A stretch of 10,966 bases of DNA from contig JASHUH010000234.1 in assembly GCA_030040115.1 (NCBI GenBank), positions 1 to 10,966 of the forward strand, in the 5' to 3' direction. Position numbers and translations under genes: made by a program. The notes beneath the pieces were generated by a model. It made no database searches. It saw nothing but the letters and a program-made list of their open reading frames with translations, and was not told the origin of the DNA. Numbering within the stretch: position 1 is the stretch's first letter; every line of letters begins with the position of its first letter. The DNA is from Acidobacteriaceae bacterium (GTDB lineage: Bacteria; Acidobacteriota; Terriglobia; Terriglobales; Acidobacteriaceae). This document shows, piece after piece, positions 6,412 through 10,966 of this stretch.

Positions 6412-7029
6412 CTAGTCCACCAGCGGCGCAAATCGCCGCAATCGCTCGTCGTAGCGTTCAATCCGGCCGGACAGGATGTCGTAATACCAGCCGTGGACGG
6501 TAAGCAGACCTTCCTTTACTGCCCACGCGACGCAGGGCTGCGTTTGGAGATTTGCCAGTTGCGCCACCACGTTGCCGCGGATAAGCGAGGCTAGCTCCGC
6601 GGCGTCACCGTCGGCGGGATTGAGCGGCTGGCGGTGAAAAAAGGCCGCCTCGACGTGGTGCAGCCAGCGCCTGGCCTTCGGCAGCGCTTGAACGGCTTGG
6701 GGATCGACAGCGGCTTTCAGCGCCCCGCAGTCGGAGTGGCCGCAAAGTACGGCGTGCTTCACTTTGAGCACTTCGACCGCGTACTCAATGGTGGCCGTCA
6801 CGCCGTCCGCCTCGTTGGTGGATGGAGGGACAATGTTGCCGGCGTTGCGGGCGATGAACAGGTCGCCGGGGCCGGCGCCAAGAATCAGGTCGGGGACAAT
6901 TCGGGAATCCGAGCAGGTGATGAAGAGGCACTCTGGAGCCTGCGACTCGGCAAGCAGGCGAAATTGCTGCTTCTTCTGCGGGAACACCTCGGCCAGAAAC
7001 CGCTTGTGACCCTGAATCAGCCGGTCCAT
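6412..7029 (-). CDS. Beta-class carbonic anhydrase
   Basis: Catalyses the interconversion of CO2 and bicarbonate; a zinc enzyme of the cytosol, 205 residues from the chosen start. Zinc ligands are C39 (TCSDSR), H98 and C101 (CGHSDCG); D41 and R43 form the conserved Asp-Arg dyad. The FIARNAGNIVPP segment (58-69), the active-site strand and GVTATIEYAVEVLKV (76-90) are typical, as is the late HGWYYDILSGRIERYD segment. The frame is open to an ATG at 7194, but that would overlap the divergent mazG start by 55 bases and adds proline-rich non-homologous residues. I chose the ATG at 7029, which has GAGG about 6 bases upstream and begins with the usual MDRLIQGHKRF helix. It is divergent from mazG across 110 bases that must hold both promoters. 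It likely supplies bicarbonate for carboxylation or buffers pH; no specific partner gene is adjacent. Confidence 0.95.
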   Translation of the reverse strand: MDRLIQGHKRFLAEVFPQKKQQFRLLAESQAPECLFITCSDSRIVPDLILGAGPGDLFIARNAGNIVPPSTNEADGVTATIEYAVEVLKVKHAVLCGHSDCGALKAAVDPQAVQALPKARRWLHHVEAAFFHRQPLNPADGDAAELASLIRGNVVAQLANLQTQPCVAWAVKEGLLTVHGWYYDILSGRIERYDERLRRFAPLVD

Positions 7030-7139
7030 CGCATCCTCGCGCGCTGCCTGTTGCCCCGGAATGGGCTGCGAACGGGTGATATCTGACAGCAAAGGTAGCC
7101 TATCAGGCGGGGCGCCAGAACACGGTACACTGGAAGTGC

Positions 7140-8162
7140 ATGGACCTTCCGCCAGAAAGCTCCAACGCAGAGGCTTCCAGGCCAAATAAGGCAACGGATT
7201 CGGCGCGGGCGGCGGCTGTTTTTGAGCAGTCGGTCGCTATCATGGCGCGGCTACGCGCTCCCGGCGGCTGCCCATGGGACCGCGAACAGTCTTTCGAATC
7301 CATTCGCACCTACACACTCGAAGAGACTTACGAGGTTCTCGACGCCATCGATCGGCGCGATTTTCCGCACCTGGCCGAGGAACTGGGCGATTTGCTGCTG
7401 CAGGTGTTGTTCTACGCGGAAATGGCGGCCAACGAGGGGCGTTTCACAATCAGCGATGTTCTGGAGCACCTGAACCGCAAACTGGTGCGGAGACATCCGC
7501 ATGTGTTTGGCGAGGAAGCTTCGCGCGCGGCTGGAAATCGCGCTGACGTGGATGCAGCGGTGGAAGGCTCGGCGGCCGCGGTGCTGCGCAACTGGGAGGA
7601 GATCAAGGCTGCGGAGAAACGTGCAGCCCGTGATGCCCAAGAGAGCTCGACGCCGACGGTGGAGAGGGCAGCCTCCCGGCTGGACAGCGTGCAGCGGGCG
7701 TTGCCCGCGTTGACCGAGGCCGCCAAACTGGGCTCCAAAGCGCAAAAGGCGGGCTTTGACTGGGCAAACTGGCGCGATTTACTGCCCAAGTTGGAAGAAG
7801 AGATTGCGGAAGTCAAGGCGGAGGCCGAGAAATCAAGTGCTGAGACAGCAGGTAGTGAGAAGGTCGGCGGTTCAAGTAAGAATCCAGGCGTGCAAGCGGA
7901 GCTGGGCGATCTTCTGTTCACGGCCGTGAACCTGGGCCGGCATTTGGGCGTGGACGCGGAGATGGCGTTGCGCGGCTGCAATTTGCGTTTTCGCGAACGC
8001 TTCAGGGAGATGGAGTCGGCCGCTCCCAGGCCGCTTGAAGAGCTTTCAGCCGATGAGCTGGAAGCGCTTTGGGCGGCGGCCAAGAAGAAGTTGGCGGAGG
8101 GCATCGAAGACGGCTCAATGGCCGCTTTCGTCACGCTGGCGAAGGCGACGGCGGGCGCGTGA
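7140..8162 (+). CDS. mazG: MazG nucleoside triphosphate pyrophosphohydrolase
   Basis: Hydrolyses (deoxy)NTPs to the monophosphate and pyrophosphate, a housecleaning and stringent-response-related activity in the cytosol. 340 residues, longer than E. coli MazG (263). The N-terminal domain starts at LRAPGGCPWDREQSFESI (38-55) and carries the Mg site EExxE (61-65) and ExxD (81-84, EELGDLL), followed by RKLVRRHPHVFG (113-124) and the NWEEIKAAEK helix. The second MazG domain has E221-x2-E224 and E254-x2-D257 (AELGDLLFTAVNLGRHLG). Between these two halves lies a Ser/Gly/Lys-rich insert (about 229-251), absent from typical homologues. The N-terminal 22 residues and C-terminal 35 are also extra. The ATG has GGAAG 4 bases upstream; a TACACT hexamer at 7126-7131 could be a -10. 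The stop overlaps the GTG of the next gene by four bases, so the two are probably translationally coupled. Confidence 0.95.
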   Translation: MDLPPESSNAEASRPNKATDSARAAAVFEQSVAIMARLRAPGGCPWDREQSFESIRTYTLEETYEVLDAIDRRDFPHLAEELGDLLLQVLFYAEMAANEGRFTISDVLEHLNRKLVRRHPHVFGEEASRAAGNRADVDAAVEGSAAAVLRNWEEIKAAEKRAARDAQESSTPTVERAASRLDSVQRALPALTEAAKLGSKAQKAGFDWANWRDLLPKLEEEIAEVKAEAEKSSAETAGSEKVGGSSKNPGVQAELGDLLFTAVNLGRHLGVDAEMALRGCNLRFRERFREMESAAPRPLEELSADELEALWAAAKKKLAEGIEDGSMAAFVTLAKATAGA

Positions 8163-9043
8163 TCGAAATTCGCTGCTGCGAAGGTTTCGACGAGATGGAG
8201 GCCTGCGTCCAGCTCCAGATTCAGACCTGGGGCTATGACGAAACCGATGTCCTGCCCCGCAAGATGTTCCTGCTGGAGCAGAAGATCGGCGGGCAGGTGA
8301 TCGGGGCCTTTGAGACCGGGATCGGCGACGAGCGATCAGGAGTCAAGGATCAGCGGTCAGAGACCAGAGATCGGAGAACAGAAATCAGACATCAAAGATT
8401 AGAGGTCAGGAGCCAGAAGATGGTGGGTTTCGCTCTCTCTTTGCCTGGGATAAAGCATAGGTCCGATGGGCCGCAAGCTTATTTGCATTCGCACATGCTG
8501 GCCGTGAAAGAGGCGTATCGCAACCGGGGAATCGGCGCGCAACTGAAACGCCGCCAACGGCTTGAAGCGCTCTCCAGGGGCATCACGCATATGGAATGGA
8601 CGTTTGATCCACTCGAAATCAAAAATGCTTTCCTCAATATCCACAGGCTGGGAGCGATTGCGCGCACATACCGGACGAATTTCTATGGTGTATCCTCATC
8701 TCGGCTGCAGGGTGGACTCCCCACCGACCGTCTCGTGGCGGAATGGGAGCTGGATTCGCCGCGGGTGTTGGCGATTCTGGATGGACGCCCGGCAGACGGA
8801 CAAATCGTCGAGGAACGGATTCCGGTGCCTGCCAGTATTTACCGGTGGAAGGCAAGCGAGGCGGACCGGGACCGCGCCCTTGCCGTTCAATCGGAGAACC
8901 GCCGCAAGTTTCAAGAGGCATTTTCCCACGGGTTGGCCGTGATCGGCTTTACCCGGGATGCAGAAGGAAATGGAGTCTTCGAGCTAGGCCGTCTGGCCCA
9001 ATCGGAGCAGGGTTCAGGTTCCGAGGAACTGAAAAATTTATGA
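8159..9043 (+). CDS. GNAT-family acyltransferase (COG3375 type), likely amino-acid N-acyl/succinyltransferase, with inserted heptad repeats
   Basis: A predicted acyl-CoA-dependent transferase of 294 residues. The GNAT core is seen as the N-terminal strand and helix (IEIRCCEGFDEMEACVQLQ), strand 4 with LHSHMLAVKEAYRN (109-122) and the CoA-pyrophosphate loop R121-N-R-G124-I-G126, followed by LKRRQRLEAL. ITHMEWTFDPLEIKNAFLNI (142-161) and YRTNFYG (171-177) are hallmarks of the COG3375 group. Homologues beside N-succinylamino-acid racemases act as succinyl-CoA:D-amino acid N-succinyltransferases; that specific role is inferred from the downstream gene. I chose the GTG at 8159, overlapping the mazG stop as GTGA; the frame is open earlier but has no conserved sequence there. 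Residues about 54-87 are encoded by degenerate 7-bp repeats and split GAFE from MVGFALSLPG, which normally lie close together on neighbouring strands. The stop overlaps the next ATG as ATGA. Confidence 0.9.
   Translation: MIEIRCCEGFDEMEACVQLQIQTWGYDETDVLPRKMFLLEQKIGGQVIGAFETGIGDERSGVKDQRSETRDRRTEIRHQRLEVRSQKMVGFALSLPGIKHRSDGPQAYLHSHMLAVKEAYRNRGIGAQLKRRQRLEALSRGITHMEWTFDPLEIKNAFLNIHRLGAIARTYRTNFYGVSSSRLQGGLPTDRLVAEWELDSPRVLAILDGRPADGQIVEERIPVPASIYRWKASEADRDRALAVQSENRRKFQEAFSHGLAVIGFTRDAEGNGVFELGRLAQSEQGSGSEELKNL
8319..8416 (+). repeat. Degenerate 7-bp tandem repeat array (consensus AGATCAG), in frame within the GNAT gene
   Basis: Fourteen consecutive heptamers can be laid out without a gap; the twelve from 8333 to 8416 are the clearest, for example CGATCAG, GGATCAG, CGGTCAG, AGACCAG, AGATCGG, AGAACAG, AAATCAG, AGGTCAG, GAGCCAG. 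Because 7 and 3 are coprime, three units make one 7-residue peptide cycle. The twelve units encode four heptads: RSGVKDQ, RSETRDR, RTEIRHQ and RLEVRSQ (residues 59-86). The 84-bp core is a multiple of three, so the frame is kept. The ideal unit is free of stops in all forward frames, whereas its reverse complement gives TGA in every frame. The degeneracy suggests an old expansion. Confidence 0.9.
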
Positions 9044-10164
9044 GAATCGATGCAATTATTCTGCGCGAACTGCACATGCCGCTGGTGCGCCCTTTTGAGA
9101 CCAGCTTTGGCGTCACCACCAACCGGAGGGTTCTGCTGGCGGAGATTCAATCCGAGGGGCTAACGGGCTGGGGTGAATGTACTGCGGGCGAGCGGCCCTA
9201 CTTTTCTGAAGAATCCACCGACACCGCGTGGCAGGTGATCGTCCACGAATTGGGACCGATGTTGGCCACGGAGTCGCCCGAACACGGCGGTGACTGCCCG
9301 CGCATCTTCCATCACGTGCGCGGCAACCGCATGGCCAAAGCGGCCCTGGAAAACGCGATCTGGGATCTCGAGGCGCAGCGCGAGGGCATTTCCCTGTCGC
9401 GCCTGTTAGGCGGTGTGCGCGAGACTGTTCCGTGCGGCGTTTCGTTGGGCATCCAGCCGTCGATTGCGGAACTGCTCTCGAACATCGAGCGCGAACTGGC
9501 GTCCGGGTACCAGCGCATCAAGCTGAAATGCAAGCCCGGATGGGACGTCGAGGTCTTCGAGCGGGTGCGCAACCGCTGGCCCGATATCACCTTGAGCTGC
9601 GACGCCAATTCGGCTTACCGGCTGCGCGATGTCGAACACATTGCCTCGTTCGACGCTTTCGAACTGCTGATGATCGAACAGCCTTTATGGCACGACGACT
9701 TTTTTTATCACTCCATGCTGCAGAAGCGCTTGCAGACGCCGATTTGCCTCGACGAATCGATCCACAACCGCCGCGATGCGCTGGCCGCGATCGAGGCTGA
9801 ATCGTGCAAGATCATTAACATCAAGCTGGGGCGCGTGGGCGGATTCTCCGAGGCCATCGCCGTGCACAATGCGGCCCAGGAGCGCGGAATTCCTGTCTGG
9901 TGCGGAGGCATGCTCGAAAGCGGCATCGGCCGGGCGCATAATATTGCGCTCTCGTCGCTCGAAAATTTCACCCTGCCGGGCGATGTCTCGGCTTCAGCCC
10001 GTTATTGGGCCGAGGATATTATCGAACCCGAAGTGACGGTGTCGCGGGAGGGCGAAATCGCGATTGCAGATGCGCCGGGACGCGGTTACGAAGTGCGCTC
10101 GGACCTGATTGAGCGGCTTACGGCGCGCAAAGAAATGATCCGCGCGTATGAGCTGGTGGGATAG
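9040..10164 (+). CDS. menC: Enolase-superfamily N-succinylamino-acid racemase / o-succinylbenzoate synthase (NSAR/OSBS)
   Basis: 374 residues with the complete active site of the NSAR/OSBS subfamily: K161-L-K163 as the KxK acid/base motif (IKLKCKPGWD), Mg ligands D188 (LSCDANSAY), E213 (MIEQPL) and D238 (CLDES), and the opposite base K262 (IINIKLGRVGG). The capping domain (PFETSFGVTTNRR, WGECTAGERPYFSEES) and the GGMLESGIGRAHN segment resemble the Amycolatopsis/Geobacillus enzymes, which are about 370 residues long with the same residue numbers. The family dehydrates SHCHC to o-succinylbenzoate (menaquinone synthesis) and/or racemises N-succinyl amino acids. No men genes are adjacent but a GNAT enzyme is, which favours racemisation; both activities are possible, so the menC symbol marks family rather than proven role. 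The ATG at 9040 overlaps the previous stop (ATGA) with GAGGAA about 12 bases upstream. It ends the operon. Confidence 0.92.
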   Translation: MRIDAIILRELHMPLVRPFETSFGVTTNRRVLLAEIQSEGLTGWGECTAGERPYFSEESTDTAWQVIVHELGPMLATESPEHGGDCPRIFHHVRGNRMAKAALENAIWDLEAQREGISLSRLLGGVRETVPCGVSLGIQPSIAELLSNIERELASGYQRIKLKCKPGWDVEVFERVRNRWPDITLSCDANSAYRLRDVEHIASFDAFELLMIEQPLWHDDFFYHSMLQKRLQTPICLDESIHNRRDALAAIEAESCKIINIKLGRVGGFSEAIAVHNAAQERGIPVWCGGMLESGIGRAHNIALSSLENFTLPGDVSASARYWAEDIIEPEVTVSREGEIAIADAPGRGYEVRSDLIERLTARKEMIRAYELVG

Positions 10165-10166
10165 CA

Positions 10167-10183
10167 GAACGGGTTCACCGTTC
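10167..10183 (+). terminator. Hairpin directly after the racemase gene
   Basis: GAACGG (10167-10172), loop GTTCA, CCGTTC (10178-10183): a perfect 6-bp stem starting 2 bases after the stop codon. No T tract follows, so termination is not certain. It is also the first part of the GGTTCC-like degenerate tract. Confidence 0.35.
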
Positions 10184-10266
10184 CCGGGGTTCCATCCCTG
10201 GTTCCTTTGGTTCCCTGTCCTCTCGGTCCGTAATTCCCCCGGTCCCTGTTCCCTTTCCAGCTTCCG
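10172..10266. repeat. Degenerate GGTTCC/GGTCCC-rich tract
   Basis: The motif (G)GTTCC or GGTCC recurs about ten times in 95 bases, with spacing of 6 to 12 bases (frequently 7-9), for example at 10189, 10201, 10209, 10225, 10241 and 10248. Purines are sparse on the plus strand, giving a pyrimidine-biased tract. It lies between the convergent racemase and multicopper oxidase genes and encodes nothing recognisable. It ends beside a small GC-rich hairpin, CCGGC-TGC-GCCGG (10264-10276). Confidence 0.6.
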
Positions 10267-10345
10267 GCTGCGCCGGCTGAGGGGTTTCCCGGCCGCGAAT
10301 GCGAAGATTCAAGAGCTCCGTTTCTATCCGTTCGGCTCAATCCGC

Positions 10346-10966
10346 TTACGCGTAGATAAAAAGGTTCATGAACCCTGAATCCATGTGGTCCTGCTGGTGG
10401 CAATGAAAGAGCGTGTTGCCGGGATTGGTGGCCAGCAGGTCGGCTTCGACGACGGTTTTTGCTTCCACAATGACCACATCTTTGTGAACTCCACTCACCG
10501 GCTTGCCTGCTATCGAAACCAGCTCAAAGTTATGCCGGTGCATGTGCACGGGATGGTTGTCGGTGCTGTGGTTTTCGAAGACGAGCCGATGGCGCAGGCC
10601 CTGATGGAGCGGAATGGGCGAAGTGTGAGGATACGATTTTCCGTTGATCATCCATTCATCGAAGGCGCCCTGACCTTTGAACCTGGAAGTGAAAACAAGC
10701 GGGACGGTCACATCGGGGGTATAGGCTTTAGGCGCCCGATCGCCGAAAGCGCGATAGTCCCATTCGAGAGAGTCCACACGCGGCGCTTGGGGCTTTCCTG
10801 CGTGGCCGGCGTACTCGATGATCGCGCCCATGCCGGCTCTTAAAAAATCGTCCTGCGCCTCGCCCAGGACCCAGACGCCGGGATGGTTCATCACTACGAG
10901 AGCCGTGATCCGCTCGGCTGGCCCCATCCGTAGGAGCTCGACCCAAGCCGGCGTGGCGACCGGAGC
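10346..10966 (-). CDS. Multicopper oxidase, C-terminal part, cut by the right window edge
   Basis: Couples one-electron oxidation of a substrate (metal ion, phenol or similar) to four-electron reduction of O2; usually exported to the periplasm. About 206 C-terminal residues are visible, and the frame stays open to the right edge, so the N-terminus, first two cupredoxin domains and any signal peptide lie outside. Copper motifs: HPVHMHRHNFEL (type 1, 2 and 3 His ligands) and HCHQQDHMDSGFM close to the C-terminus (10370-10405), giving the type 1 Cys, two type 3 His and the second type 1 His. Four residues after the last His, the usual axial Met position is Phe (codon 10370-10372). LLRMGPAERITALVVMNHPGVWVLG near the window edge is typical of the second/third domain of these proteins. 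The stop is TAA at 10346-10348. Convergent with the racemase gene across 181 bases. Substrate unknown. Confidence 0.93.
   Translation of the reverse strand, partial: APVATPAWVELLRMGPAERITALVVMNHPGVWVLGEAQDDFLRAGMGAIIEYAGHAGKPQAPRVDSLEWDYRAFGDRAPKAYTPDVTVPLVFTSRFKGQGAFDEWMINGKSYPHTSPIPLHQGLRHRLVFENHSTDNHPVHMHRHNFELVSIAGKPVSGVHKDVVIVEAKTVVEADLLATNPGNTLFHCHQQDHMDSGFMNLFIYA

Noticed and set aside
6363..6416. 17-codon open frame with a good ribosome binding site before the carbonic anhydrase 3' end
   Set aside because: Too short and without any recognisable product; its ends coincide with an inverted repeat, which better explains the sequence.
7030..7194. N-terminal extension of the carbonic anhydrase to an ATG at 7194
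   Set aside because: It would overlap the mazG start on the other strand, adds non-homologous proline-rich residues, and the ATG at 7029 has a better ribosome binding site and fits family length.

Overview
This 10,966-base window is GC-rich chromosomal DNA, packed with genes on both strands. It looks like a soil-type Acidobacteriota genome. That placement is an inference from gene content, gene style and composition (a zinc-ribbon/XRE regulator beside uppS, an N-acylamino-acid-racemase-type enolase paired with a GNAT enzyme, and a Cu-oxidase with an HCHQQDH motif); no rRNA or other marker is present to prove it. I see no tRNA, rRNA, CRISPR array, insertion sequence or replication origin.

Layout, left to right. 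1-470 (minus) is the N-terminal part of undecaprenyl diphosphate synthase (uppS), cut by the left edge. 760-1296 (minus) is a small regulator with an N-terminal Cys4 zinc ribbon and an XRE helix-turn-helix. 1297-2061 is a long, AT-richer stretch with no credible gene. 2062-2658 (plus) is an HD-domain phosphohydrolase. 2792-3301 (plus) is a lambda R-type lysozyme/lytic transglycosylase (GH104) without phage neighbours. 3333-4319 (minus) is a DHH/DHHA1 phosphoesterase. 4484-6097 (plus) is a 14-TM DHA2-type (EmrB/QacA) drug exporter. 6098-6411 is a spacer with small inverted repeats. 6412-7029 (minus) is a beta-carbonic anhydrase.

7140-10164 (plus) is a tightly coupled three-gene operon: mazG (NTP pyrophosphohydrolase), a GNAT acyltransferase of the COG3375 type, and an enolase-superfamily N-succinylamino-acid racemase/o-succinylbenzoate synthase. 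Both junctions are 4-base stop/start overlaps (GTGA and ATGA). The GNAT-racemase pair matches the known pathway that converts D- to L-amino acids through N-succinyl intermediates, although the third enzyme (desuccinylase) is not in the window. 10346-10966 (minus) is the C-terminal part of a multicopper oxidase, cut by the right edge.

The most unusual feature is an in-frame array of degenerate 7-bp repeats (consensus AGATCAG) inside the GNAT gene at 8319-8416. It encodes four Arg/Glu-rich heptads placed between two predicted core strands of the acetyltransferase fold. A second, unrelated degenerate tract (GGTTCC-like) fills the space after the racemase gene. I found no clear sign of a wholly new multi-gene system; the other genes belong to recognisable families.
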